This document shows, in pieces, positions 12,501-24,700 of a DNA stretch of 64,000 nt. The position numbers were made by a program, and so were the translations under genes. Below the pieces are notes generated by a model. It was given only the letters and a program-made list of their open reading frames with translations, ran no database searches and had not been told where the DNA came from. Positions within the stretch are counted from its first letter, which is position 1, and each line of letters starts with the position of its first letter. The stretch covers positions 5,154,071-5,218,070 of the forward strand of contig NC_087380.1 in the NCBI RefSeq assembly GCF_963675165.1, written 5' to 3'. This DNA is from Halichondria panicea. Taxonomy: Eukaryota; Porifera; Demospongiae; Suberitida; Halichondriidae.

Positions 12501-14472
12501 GGTTGTCGTGGTATGCCTTTCTTGACCTGTTAGACATTGATTATCAAGTAGGATTTCAGTGCACTGCGTGTGGAGATTGTCCACCCATTGTTGTCATGGA
12601 TGCTACTTGTTTAGCATTCATGCAGAAAAGACCTTATGCCCTGGAAGTCCCAACTCAACGGTTCTGGAGTTCATAAAACCTCATCCCCTATCAGCTGTAC
12701 TGGAAGATAAGTGCAAATTTTCCCATGTCATCAACCACTGTATATAATGATTATATATATAATGATAGTCCTCCCTGAGCTAAGACAAAATAAATACCTT
12801 GCCAAGCATGCATGCACAGATTTATTCAAAACTTGAATCCATTTGTAGAAGGTGCCTCTCATCATAGTAATCATATATACAGTGTGGCGAAAGCTGTTTT
12901 ACTTATTCAGCAATTATTGTTGTGATAAGTTTAGGATCATGCGGACAGCTGAAAAGTTACTGTATTTATTTTCTTTCAACACTAGTTTCCATGATGGGAT
13001 ATACATCAACAACAAGACAACACGCACGCAGCTGAAGATGTTTACTACAAAGAAGTGTATAAGCCAGCATGAATTCACTTCTCTTCTAGAATTACTACAT
13101 TTGCACGCACCAAGTTTGGTCAAACTTATCACCACAATAGCTAAAGAAGTCAACGAGGCTGATACAGCTGTCTCCTGTTGCAAGCACTGGATTAATTTAC
13201 TGCAAGCTCTCAGTTCAGCATCACCTGTGTGTGCTTTGGTACCACCTACAGAAGAAGTGCACAAAATGCTAAAGGAAATGGAGTCTTCTGGCTCCTTGAA
13301 GTCAAATGCAAAAAAGATGGCCTTTCTACAAAAGGAAGCTCCAGTACTGTTCACTTTAATTGAATGTCTTCCTTCTTACCCCACTGAAGCATTGCAGCCT
13401 ATACTAAAAAGGCTTGTGGAATTATCATTAGCCCCATTTACGCAAGACTTCACAGAGTCTAGTACTGGTGACCACACTGACATTAATGATGATGATATGA
13501 TATCGTACTTTCCAAAGCTTCCTTCACTAAGAAAACGAAAGATTTATAAGGCTGACAGTTTTAAATCCTCTGTATGTACAAAAAAAAGCTCAATTAAGAC
13601 ATCCATCACTGCTACCGGGGTATTTACTCTGTATTGTCAGCATGGTAATGCTGCATGCATGATAATTATAATTATTACGCCTCATACCGTATTACTAGAA
13701 TATTTTGCAGGTGAAAAACCTTTGCGAATGAGCCAAATCAGCAGAAAATTTGACCCTTTGCGATCTAACTATTGTGTTCTGGCAAGTATTTACTAGTAAT
13801 AATTTAGGTTTTGCGGATTTTATTGATCAACCCTCGCAAAATTCGCAAATGTTTGATGCTCGCAAAACATTCTAGTAATAATTATGGTACATTAATTTGC
13901 ATCAATATTGTATAGGAATTTGCTATGGATTCCAACTGATGGAAGTTCAGGAATTCCCCAACATTCCTTTTACTATCTTATATGAACGATTCTCATCAGG
14001 TATAAATGCTATATATATCGGGATGATTATTTTTAAACTCTTCCGGCATGCAATTGCATAATATAATTATATGCCCTTGTATCTGCAGCACCTGAAGTCA
14101 TCATATACAACAATAGTTGCAACCTGCACCAATACTGCTTGAATAGAGAGCCCCCCTTTTTCAGGCACAGTCGGTTTCTAGGTCTAGTAGATCGTTTCCA
14201 TTGGCCAAATCATTCAGGTATAATTATAATAATTGTATGTTAAGTATAATTATATGATTTTAATTACCATGCACTTATATATCATACAGGATGCAGTGTT
14301 GCTTACAAAATGAGCACCTATAGACAATAATGATGCCTTGAACAGCCAGATGGTAGAGCAAAGCAATTCATGCTTGAAGAGAATCAAATCGTCACTGTCG
14401 TATATGAATAAAAGAAATTTCCTCACACATTGTGGATTTTATTTATGGTATCACAATCAGAAAAAACTATAA
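9511..14472 (+). pseudogene. KDZ-like transposase gene, about 13 exons
   Basis: Exons read by eye: 9511-9573 (starts MTDSNEEQAA), 10418-10492, 10755-10885, 10935-11096, 11181-11456, 11520-11590, 11660-12153, 12207-12342, 12400-about 12712, about 12890-13644, 13916-13999, 14089-14217, 14290-14472. Seen in order: a CxC..CxH cluster (YWCSC..ECIHIE), a GLYCCTCKYNKQHSSHV segment, a CxxC with PPIVVMDATCLAF (first acidic residue), CQHGICYGFQLM formed across a phase-1 intron, VIIYNNSCNLHQYC, DRFHWPNHSGC and NSQMVEQSNS with LSYMN. This order matches KDZ (Kyakuja-Dileera-Zisupton) transposases and HMGXB3-like animal genes. The second catalytic position, normally YD, reads YN. Frame breaks occur near 11700, 11948 (a tatata run), 12660 and 14318, so this copy is inactive. 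N-terminal exons are less certain than those from 11181. Confidence 0.8.
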
Positions 14473-16160
14473 GTATAATGTACTCACATGCATGATGGTC
14501 TTGTCATGCACTTTTTGTTTTTACAACCATGAATTTAAAATTGTGGCGTCACTTGTTCTGACTTATCATGCATGCGTTACAATAAGGGGTGACTGAAGAA
14601 ATTACACAGTGTATCTGTTAAGAAGACAGCAAAATCGAAGCCTTAACCGCTATTTTTACTTAACATTAATTGTATAGCTTGTAGTATAGCTCAGAATGTT
14701 TATTTTTTATTGTATATAATTATGTGCAATAATAATTATAGTTACTAGTTTCCCTCATATAGTTTCTCATCTGTTATTCCCCCATGCATATAATATGATT
14801 GTTTTGTGGCATCATCATCAGTCTATTGCATAGTAGACAATGTCGGTATAGTTTATATACCAGCATGCATTGAAGCATGCTCATATACACATTATACAAG
14901 TACATAGCAATCAACGTTTGTGAATGCATGAACACAATCATGAGTGCGTGTCAGTGTGGTGTACTCACCTGCAGATCTGTATTAGCAACCCTTTTACTCC
15001 TTCTGACGCCGTGAGATGTCTTTTGGCTGCAGTATATAGGTACACATGAGGGAGTAGCCAAAATCATTTTTTTTACCTTTGTTGAGTGGAGTAGCATGAT
15101 AACAGGATCAATCCACGTAATTCAGCAGTGTTTACAGACTTTTGCAGGTGCTTTGATGCAGGTAGTCCAGAAAACTGATCAATTGTGTTAGTGTAAATAC
15201 TCACGAATGCTTTTACATATACCATCACGTACCTTGACCATTGTCATAATAATTATTATGTATCACATGAATGCCACATTCAACTCCATCCTGAGCGGCC
15301 ACCTAATACAATAAACATTCGTGAAATAAAATCCATCACGAAACAAGGAGTGCGTGGAGTATCCAAGAAGACAAAAAAAATTGCATTTGGGGCAACTAAG
15401 CAAGTCAATGATTTAACTTTTATGATTACCCCATACATGTGCACTCTATAAATTATATACCTTCACACACTGTATATCCATCTTTGCAGGTGATCGAATG
15501 CACATGCTTAAGAATTGATTAATGTCTTGTGCATGCATGTTGCCTGCTCAGTACGTAAAAGGTGAGAGAATTGGCGACTGGGAGTCAAGAACATAGACAC
15601 TACAGAAAAGGAAAATTGTACTCACATTAGTAATAACCTTTTTGACAGACCAACAAAACATGTAATCCTATCACACAATATAATGCATCCATGAGGAGCT
15701 CACATGCATGTATGGGCACTGGTCGAATTAGACTCCAGAAACTCAATCACATGCATAATAACGTACGTTTTCTTTGGGAGATTGACAGCAACAAGAATCC
15801 AGTGCCAGCCTCTATAATAATTATGATGTATACGTGGGAACAATGAAATTCTCATAAACACAATATGAAAGTGAATTCAGTGTGACAACTTATACCTTAC
15901 TCTACACGGAAACAGAATCCTTAAATGTCATTGTAGATTTCAGCATACAGAGTCGCAGTGAGGCTTTCATTCAGTCTGATGTATAATAGAGTCTGTAGAT
16001 GCAGCTGTATGATGAGTTTTTACGACAGTAGTCTGACAAATTGTGTAAACAAAATAATAATTATAGACTTGAATTAGTCGATATCATTGTGATCATCACA
16101 GCTGTAAAAGTGTACATACCAGACTGTCGTGTGTTACTTATTACCTTACCTGTCGTATAG
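14473..16160. other. KDZ element 3' non-coding region
   Basis: No exon recognised. AT-rich, with many catgca and ataattata runs. It separates the transposase 3' end from the right subterminal array. Confidence 0.55.
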
Positions 16161-16164
16161 GCTG

Positions 16165-17545
16165 TTGTCTATCCAATTTCCGGCTGGATATGATATTCTG
16201 ATAGACCATGCAGGGAACAGGTTTTTGAGTCCAACAAAGCCACCATGCATGCAGCATTTGAAATGAGCTGATACCCACCTATAAAAGAATGAATGCAAGC
16301 TAAGCTGCATGAACTATTTTCTTACCTGTCAGTGTCGTCCAGGCCGTTGGTCCACCCAGTTTCCAAAATAGAAAAGGTTATGGGCCAACGTCCAGGTTTA
16401 TTAGTATAACTGCATGATGCCAACGGAGAGCCACCAAGCTCTGACAACCAACTATGCAGGAACACATTAAAAGAATGCTCAAGCTGCGTGAACTATTTTC
16501 TTACTTGTCGTCCAGGCCGTTGGTCCACCTAGTTTCCTTAATTGATGCAAACAAGAGACACTAAGCTTTGAAATGAGCTGACACCAACCTGGAACACATT
16601 GCATTCAAGCTGCGTGAACTATTTCTTACTTGTCGTCCAGGCCGTTGGTCCACCTAGTTTCCAGAAGCAGGAAATCTTATGGACCAACGAGCAGGTTTTC
16701 TAGTTTAAAGATGCCAACGGAGACACCATGCAAGCTTTGAAGCTCACACCAACCTGGAACACATTAAAAGAAAGTGCGTGAACTATTTTCTTACTTGTCG
16801 TTCAGGCCATTAATTGTCCACCCAGTTTCCAGAAACATGAAACCTTATATGGACCAACGAGCAGGTTTTCCAGTTTAATGATGCCAACGGAGACACCATG
16901 CAAGCTTGCTCACACCAAACTGGAGAACACATTAAAAAGAATAAATTCTAAGTGTGCGAACTATTCGTCCAGGCCGTTGGTCTATCCAGTTTCCAGAAAC
17001 AGGAAACCTCATAGACCAACAAGCAGGATTTCCAGTTTATAATGATGCAACGGAGACACCAAGCTTTGAAATGAGCTCATAATCACACCAAACTGGAGAA
17101 CACATTAAAAGAATACATTCAAAGTGCGCGAACTATTTTTTTACTTGTCGTCCAGGCCGTTGGTCTATCCAGTTTCCAGAAACAGGAAACCTCATAGACC
17201 AACAAGCAGGATTTCCAGTTTATAATGATGCCAACGGAGACACCAAGCTTTGAAATGAGCTCATAATCAAACTGGGGAACTTGTCGTCCAGGCCGTTAGT
17301 TTCCAGAAACGGCCTCCTGTATGGACTAACGAGCAGGTTTTCCTGATGCCAACGAAGACATCAAGCTTTTAAATGAGCTCGGATACGGCTATAAAAAAGA
17401 ATGCATGCAAAGTACAATGTAAGTAAACTATTTTCTTGCTTGTTATCCAGCCCGTTGGTCCACCCACTGAAATAGGAACTTTAATGGACCAACGAATGCA
17501 TTTTCAGGTTTACCTGATACCAACGGAGCCATACCGAGAATGTTT
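16165..17545 (-). repeat. Right subterminal array, about eight units
   Basis: Reverse-complement counterpart of 8235-9260. GTTGGTCCA-type motifs lie near 16340, 16517, 16642, 16976, 17158 and 17455, and partner TGGACCAACG-type motifs near 16681, 16851, 17010, 17193, 17320 and 17482. Units are 130-180 bp; several are partly deleted. Neighbouring units near 16.97 and 17.15 kb are almost identical, which suggests recent unequal exchange. Confidence 0.85.
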
Positions 17546-17745
17546 AAACACTTGTACTTTGTGTAGGGAGTGAAAGGACGACACCAAGGAGACCTGGACC
17601 AGCTGTTCCATACCTTTCTTAAATTGTTGCTTCAATTATAGATATATAGTAGAGGAATCGACAGACATGTTTCGAGAGACTACTCCCTTACTTCTTCTAC
17701 TATCTATGCTTCAATCAACAGTAGATCTAGTCTACATGCTGCAGT

Positions 17746-18452
17746 CAGGGGCGGATCCAGGGGTGATTTTGAGGGGCTGAAGCCCCCCCCCTTTTGAAAA
17801 AACTACCGCTAGTCTGAGGTTACAACAATTTTGCCACCAACCTTGTTACTTATGCATCTGCATGCATGTAGACTCACTGACTTAATTAAGAGATGCTAGA
17901 CAATAGCCAAGTCTAGCTACTAAGAGTATAAAGGATGTAGGCTAGCTAGCTGGACATGCATACTATACTAGCTAGTTAGCTAGAACTAATAAAGTGCATA
18001 AGGTCAACTATTGCTGTTGCTGAGTCAGCTCCTTGTGCAATGTTTTGTAGCCTCGATCATATCCCAGGCCTCTTTTCCTAGGCCTTGTGAAGGAGGCTAT
18101 TGTGCATGCTGTTGAGCTGCAACATATGGAGCAGATCTCAGACTTTTTCAGCTAGTTGCAAGGAAGCAGCCTTATCTCCTCTCACTCTCAGTGCAGTCTG
18201 GGTAGGCATTGTGGTTCTTTCATGTACCAAGAGTGCATGAATGTAGATGTAACATCTACAGTATACATCCTTTTGTTGATTAGAACGAGTTTTTTGTATT
18301 AACTTTTTCATATTCAGTATTCACTTATTAATATGACAGTTCAAAGGTAAAAGTGTGTAAAAAGCAAAAAATTTCTCCCATACCCACCCTCGTACGGGGC
18401 TTCACCCCTTTCTACTAGCCCCCCCCTTTTATTTTTCCTGGATCCGCCCCTG
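17746..18452. mobile_element. hAT-like non-autonomous element, nested
   Basis: Ends are CAGGGGCGGATCCAGG and its exact complement, a form common among hAT termini. Both flanks carry GCAGT, possibly the remnant of an 8-bp duplication. No transposase is present. Near its middle (18050-18101) a 52-bp stretch carries both end types of the MULE-like TAGCCTC family. Confidence 0.75.
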
Positions 18453-18512
18453 GCAGTGGATACTTGAGCGTCTAGCACTGTACTGTGTTGTACGTGTGCA
18501 TACTGCATGGGG

Positions 18513-18625
18513 CTTGTGTGTGTGAGCCCCACCCACCCTGCAGGCTCTCAGCCTCCTCATGACGTAATCTACCGTTGGTCCATTCATCAGAGTCCATTGC
18601 CACAATCTGGAAAGTGTAATAACTC
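18513..18625 (-). repeat. Right TIR of the KDZ element
   Basis: Inverted partner of 7825-7937, followed directly by the TAATAAC duplication at 18626-18632. Confidence 0.88.
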
Positions 18626-18632
18626 TAATAAC

Positions 18633-19544
18633 AGGAAGGTTTCCATATGCTGACTCAACGAATATTGTTGCTGACTCAGCACTCTATATGCAATTTTAAA
18701 TCAGCTAGCTAGCTAGACATGTACGTAGTTCTAGTGAGGCAGAGCTCATGTCAATGATTCTTCCAGAGACTAGACTCATGCATATACACTACTGTGGACT
18801 AGACTCATCTACTTGTAAGAAGGTAAAAGGTATATAAAAAGGAGGAACCTCAGTCTGATTATTACACTTTATCAATACCTGCTTCTATACAACTACAGGT
18901 AGTACTGTACTGTATGTAGGTGGCTGTTGATTATGTCAAGAATTGCCAGCATGAACTCGTGAGCATCTTCTTGGTTTATACCTGTTTGGAGCGTGGCATG
19001 ACTATAGCCGAATGTCTTTTTCTATCGCTATATAGGGCTGGACAGAAGGGTTATGGCTGCCAGTGATGCATCTCAATAAAAAAGTAAGCAGCTTTTTTTT
19101 ATTCTAATAACAATTATCACTTTTCAGCTGAGAGTTTCCAGAGGAAGAAACGTGGGATACATGCAGCCTCACTATACATGATAACTTTTCACTTCACTTC
19201 ACTTCCCTGAACATAATTTCTGTTACAAGTTTACATCGAATGTGCATTAATAGTCTCTGTACCATGACTTTGGTATATGTGGTATATAATCAATGAAACT
19301 TGGAAGCAAAGCATGTGTTTCAAATGTTTATGCATGCCTCCTCCAACATGCAAGATGATCAACACTGAAACCATAATTATGAACCACTAACTCAGCCATG
19401 ATGTATTTAATAGGATTGGCTTACATACAATAGCACTAGGGGCACTCCAGAGGGCCAGGGAGCACTCTTGTGCTCCTGATAGCACAAGAAAATATATAGA
19501 GGGCGATCATAAAAAAAATTCTTAATAATTCAATAAATTTATAT
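18633..19544. other. Flank of the KDZ insertion, no gene resolved
   Basis: The first about 25 bp continue the DUF6589 5' exon on the minus strand (tgttattatcgcc joins across the insertion). Beyond an in-frame stop near 18660 no further exon was recognised. There is a TATA-like tatataaaaa near 18833 on the plus strand. The outer end of the RecQ/DUF6589 element must lie in or beyond this stretch but was not found. Confidence 0.4.
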
Positions 19545-19598
19545 TAGTACAACCAGTAGGTTAGTACAACCAGTAGGTTAGTACAACCAGTAGGTTGT
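19545..19598 (+). repeat. Short tandem repeat, 18-bp unit, three copies
   Basis: Three consecutive copies of gtacaaccagtaggtta directly before the first unit of the large tandem array. One copy also occurs at the start of array unit 3, near 22370. Confidence 0.9.
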
Positions 19599-20421
19599 AC
19601 ATAGGATTGACAGTGCAGTTGTGTGTGTTTTCAATTATTGCACAAATTTTGACTCGTGTTTAGACTGCTCTATTTCTGCAGGGAAGGGCCACAGCAAGAA
19701 ACTGAGTTGACAGATAGCTTAGTTAGCCTTTTATCTGTCTAAATGTGTGAAATTATAGTCAATGAATATTCTCATGCATTACTATTGATATTTGAAAAAT
19801 TCCACTATTTTCATATTTCACCGCGTTTCGTCTGACTGACTAAGTAAGTAAGTAAGTTAGTAAGTAAGTAAGTAAGTAAGTAACTTTCTTGGAAAGCATT
19901 TCCTCCTTGTACAGACATGTTCAGAAGATTCTAGATACAGCCTCTAGTCGACTAGAACCCGGACCATGGGCGTTTTTCTCAGAATTTCCTCCGCTTCCAA
20001 GAGGCAGATGACCTCTCAGGCTCCACTTTTCTTACCTACGCAATTCCGCCATCTTTAAATGACTGCCACAGCAACGCACATGGCAACTTATGAGATGGGC
20101 GTGGCTGGTTAACCGGCTGTGACATCGATCGGTACACAAACAGTCCCTAGTCCTTTTCTCCATTCTCAACTCAGGTATGCTACTGGCTAGATCTACCATA
20201 GGCCTCCAATGCTTTTGCACTTTGAAGTATACACTCCAGTATTTAACATGCATAGATAAATGAACACTGTAATAAGAATTATGTGTTCATATATTCCAGT
20301 CTGGATGGCCATGTCTTCTCTTCTCTTCTTGAACTTCTCTTGCTTCTTGACATTCCTCTTAGGCATTTCACATTTCATTATTGAAGAGTATAAAAATACT
20401 GCTGTACTGAAAAAGAAAGGG

Positions 20422-20914
20422 AATCAAAACTAAAAAACATTTGCAATGTGAACGTTGCTAGGATTGCCAGGAAAAGAAAAGCGCGAAAAAGCGAAGAAAC
20501 AAGAAATTCGGCGAGTGCATAACTCCAATCCGTTACAATGCCATGAACATGTACAGCCGAGTGGCCTACTGTTGATAATGATTTTAGAATCAAAATACAA
20601 GTTGGGTAAAAATGAACGGCGAATAACTGAATTCACAATCATCCACCCACACATCCAACACTTGCATGTTTGCTCAACACTGTAAGGGAAAACATCTTGC
20701 AAAAAATTCACTATAATTATATGATAAAAATTACTGAAGGATTGGCCAGGAAAAGCACAAAACGAACAAAAAATTGAAACAGTACATGTGAATGAAGTTG
20801 TAACGGATTGGAGTTATGCACTCGCCGAATTTCTTGTTTCTTCGCTTTTTCGCGCTTTTCTTTTCCTGGCAATCCTAGCAACGTTCACATTGCAAATGTT
20901 TTTTAGTTTTGATT
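20422..20914. mobile_element. Long-TIR MITE, copy 1
   Basis: About 493 bp with inverted ends of about 113 bp starting AATCAAAACTAAAAAACATT, containing aagcgcgaaaaagcgaag and ending near aactccaatccgttacaa. It forms the end of tandem unit 1. Confidence 0.9.
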
Positions 20915-21877
20915 GTACATAGGATTGACAGTGCAGTTGTGTGTGTTTTCAATTATTGCACAAATTTTGACTCGTGTTTAGACTGCTCTATTTCTGCAGG
21001 GAAGGGCCACAGCAAGAAACTGAGTTGACAGATAGCTTAGTTAGCCTTTTATCTGTCTAAATGTGTGAAATTATAGTCAATGAATATTCTCATGCATTAC
21101 TATTGATATTTGAGAAATTGCACTATTTTCATATTTCACAGCGTTTTGTCTGACTGACTGAGTAAGTAAGTTAGTAAGTAAGTAAGTAACATTCTTGGAA
21201 AGCATTTCCTCCTTGTACAGACATGTTCAGAAGATTCTAGATACAGCCTCTAGTCCACTAGAACCCGGACCATGGGCATTTTTCTCAGAATTGCGTTCGC
21301 TTCCAAGAGGCAGATGACCTCTCAGGCTCCAATTTTCTTACCTACTCAATTCCTCCATCTTTAAATGACTGCCACAGCAACGCACATGGCAACTTATGAG
21401 GTGGGCGTGGCTGTGACATCGATAAGCACAAAACCTTCTTTCTTCAGCTCAGCTCTCCATTCTCTCACTTCAGGTATGCTATTTATGCTAGACACATGCA
21501 CTGACTGGATCTACCATAGGCCTCCATGCTTTTGCACTTGGAAGTACATCTACAGTATAAACATGGCTGCCATCATAGATAAATGACTGAATAAAAATAC
21601 TGAATAATGTTTATTCCAGTCCTGTCTTCTCTTCTTGAACTTCTCTTGCTTCTTGATGTTCCTCTTAGGTATATCACTTTGAAAAGAAGGCCGGTGAAGG
21701 AGCCTCAATTCCCTGAGTGAAGTGTGGCCTGGGATCGAGACTATTGAGGAGTATAATAATACTTCTGTCCAACGACCACTTATATATTTAATATCTTCAA
21801 CAAGATTACGATGACAAATTAATCAACGTCACATTTATCTTATCATTAATGTACTACTGTAATGAAAAAAGAAAGGG

Positions 21878-22369
21878 AATCAAAACTAAAAAACATTTGC
21901 AATGTGAACGTTGCTAGGATTGCCAGGAAAAGAAAAGCGCGAAAAAGCGAAGAAACAAGAAATTCGGCGAGTGCATAACTCCAATCCGTTACAACGTCAT
22001 GAACATGTACAGCCGAGTGGCCCACTGTTGATAATGATTTTAGAATCAATATACAGGTTGGGTAAAAATGAACCGAGAACTAAGAATTCACAATAATCCA
22101 CCTACACATCCAACACTTGCATGTTTGCTCAACACTGTAAGGGAAAACATCACAAACACATTATATAGCTTGCTTATAACAATAAAAATTACTGAAGGAT
22201 TGGCCAGGAAAAGCACAAAAAAATATTGCTTGAAACAGTACATGTGAATGAAGTTGTAACGGATTGGAGTTATGCACTCGCCGAATTTCTTATTTCTTCG
22301 CTTTTTCGCGCTTTCTTTTCCTGGCAATCCTAGCAACGTTCACATTGCAAATGTTTTTTAGTTTTGATT
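21878..22369. mobile_element. Long-TIR MITE, copy 2
   Basis: Same ends as copy 1, with a slightly diverged centre. It is followed by a gtacaaccagtaggtt unit before tandem unit 3 begins. Confidence 0.9.
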
Positions 22370-22625
22370 AGTACAACCAGTAGGTTGTACATAGGATTGA
22401 CAGTGCAGAGTGTGTGTTTTCAATTATTGCACAAAATTTGACTCGTGTTTAGACTGCTCTATTTCTGCAGGGAAGGGCCACAGCAAGAAACTGAGTTGAC
22501 AGATAGCTTAGTTAGCCTTTTATCTGTCTAAATGTGTGAAATTATAGTCAATGAATATTCTCATGCATTACTATTGATATTTGAAAAATTGCACTATTTT
22601 CATATTTCACCGTGTTTCGTCTGAC

Positions 22626-23391
22626 CAGAGATACAAAAGAAAGGGGATTGGAAACGAAATTTTTACGAAATTTTTGCGTGAAGCATTCCGTGTTATAGGG
22701 CGTGGCTAAAACTACAAAGGATTATATTTATAGTCAGCATGCTCATTACCAGTCTTGACTGCTCTACAATGTGCTGTACATAGAAACAGTGAAATTGATC
22801 ATTTTTAATGTTGATTTTTCTAAAAAGTAAAGAGAATTTAGCTCTAAAAAGTCGACTAAGCCATGCAGCCACTATTACTAGACAAATAAATGCTATGCAA
22901 GAAGAAATAGCCTTTACTATGAAGTCGTAGGAGGGACAGGCCCGTGGCATGTCTAAAAGTATACTAAAGCAGTTTGAAGGACTATACTGCAAACGTTTAT
23001 GAACAGTACAGCTTATTTATAGCATGAAGCCATTCTATGTAGCACTTAGATACATAATAACCAAGTCAAGCAATGTCCTTTGCTGTTTTGACTTCACAGG
23101 AGGGACAGAGAAAAGTTGACATAGAGTAATTCAAGCTAAACTCAAAAAAATTGGAAACAGAGTAAAGACAACGGACTTAGAGCTTGTCAGTGGTATAAGC
23201 TTACTTCTCTCAAGTATCTCCCAGGCCCTGAGTGATCTCTAGTGGATAGGAGAGCTAGAAACCAGGGACACAAAACTTTTCCATGTAATTATTTGCGAGC
23301 GCAATAATTACACGGAGTGCTTCACCGGATGTCAGTCCTTTTACATAGGGCGTGGGCGGTCGTTTCCAATCCCCTTTCTTTTGTATCTCTG
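22626..23391 (-). mobile_element. 766-bp TIR element, 7-bp duplication, copy A
   Basis: Ends CAGAGATACAAAAGAAAGGG and complement; flanked by the perfect duplication GTCTGAC (22619-22625, 23392-23398). The uninterrupted site is visible in tandem units 1 and 2. It carries a 99-codon reading frame on the minus strand (22693-22992), kept in copy B. No transposase signature was seen. Confidence 0.93.
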
Positions 23392-23972
23392 GTCTGACTG
23401 ACTAAGTAAGTAAGTAAGTAAGTTAGTAAGTAACTTTCTTGGAAAGCATTTCCTCCTTGTACAGACATGTTCAGAAGATTCTAGATACAGCCTCTAGTCG
23501 ACTAGAACCCGGACCATGGGCATTTTTCTCAGAATTGCGTCCGCTTCCAAGAGGCAGATGACCTCTCAGGCTCCACTTTTCTTACCTACGCAATTCCGCC
23601 ATCTTTAAATGACTCCCACAGCAACGCACACGGCAACTTATGAGATGGGCGTGGCTGGTTAACCTGCATTGTGACATCGATTGGTACACAAACAGTCCCT
23701 AGTCCTTTTCTCCAACTTCTCTCCATTCTCAACTCTCAGATATGCTACTGGCTAGATCTACCATAGGCCTCCAATGCTTTTGCACTTTGAAGTATACACT
23801 CTAGTATTTAACATGCATAGATAAATGAATGTGTTCATAATTATATTCCAGTCTGCATGGCCTGTCTTCTCTTCTCTTCTTGAACTTCTCTTGCTTCTTG
23901 ACATTTCTCTTAGGCATTTCACATTTCATTATTGAAGAGTATAAAAATACTGCTGTACTGAAAAAGAAAGGG

Positions 23973-24476
23973 AATCAAACTAAAAAAACATTTGCAATGT
24001 GAACGTTGCTAGGATTGCCAGGAAAAGAAAAGCGCGAAAAAGCGAAGAAACAAGAAATTCGGCGAGTGCATAACTCCAATCCGTTACAACGCCATGAACA
24101 TGTACAGCCGAGTGGCCTACTGTTGATAATGATTTTAGAATCAAAATACAAGTTGGGTAAAAATGAACCGCGAATAACTGAATTCACAATCATCCACCCA
24201 CACATCCAACACTTGCATGTTTGCTCAACACTGTAAGGGGAAAACATCACAAACATTATATAGCTTGCAAAAAATTCACTATAATTTAAAAATTACTGAA
24301 GGATTGGCCAGGAAAAGCACAAAACGAACAAAAAATTGAAACAGTACATGTGAATGAAGTTGTAACGGATTGGAGTTATGCACTCGCCGAATTTCTTGTT
24401 TCTTCGCTTTTTCGCGCTTTTCTTTTCCTGGCAATCCTAGCAACGTTCACATTGCAAATGTTTTTTTAGTTTGATT
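23973..24476. mobile_element. Long-TIR MITE, copy 3
   Basis: Same family as the copy at 20422-20914. Its end reads aatcaaactaaaaaaac, a small shift shared with copy 4, so units 3 and 4 are closest relatives. Confidence 0.9.
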
Positions 24477-24700
24477 GTACATAGGATTGACAGTGCAGTT
24501 GTGTGTGTTTTCAATTATTGCACAAATTTTGACTCGTGTTTAGACTGCTCTATTTCTGCAGGGAAGGGCCACAGCAAGAAACTGAGTTGACAGATAGCTT
24601 AGTTAGCCTTTTATCTGTCTAAATGTGTGAAATTATAGTCAATGAATATTCTCATGCATTACTAATTGATATTTGAAAAATTGCACTATTTTCATATTTC

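Larger units (their letters stand above)
7825..18625 (+). mobile_element. KDZ-family DNA transposon, about 10.8 kb
   Basis: Ends are inverted repeats of about 113 bp beginning GAGKTATTACACTTTCC (left 7825-7937, right 18513-18625), flanked by a perfect 7-bp duplication TAATAAC (7818-7824 and 18626-18632). Inside each end lies a long array of subterminal repeats in opposite orientation (8235-9260 and 16165-17545). Between them a multi-exon KDZ-like transposase gene runs 9511-14472. A 707-bp hAT-like element is nested near the right end. The insertion splits the DUF6589 gene: joining 18626 onward to 7824 downward on the minus strand gives continuous coding sequence. Boundaries are firm; the superfamily name rests on the transposase motifs. 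Confidence 0.88.

Noticed and set aside
12914-13354. 146-codon minus-strand ORF
   Set aside because: It lies opposite a recognisable exon of the KDZ transposase gene and is an antisense shadow.
21688-21757. Possible fifth MULE-like element
   Set aside because: Words like ggccggtgaaggagcctc and ggcctgggatcgagacta are present but inside-out relative to the family and without a 9-bp duplication.
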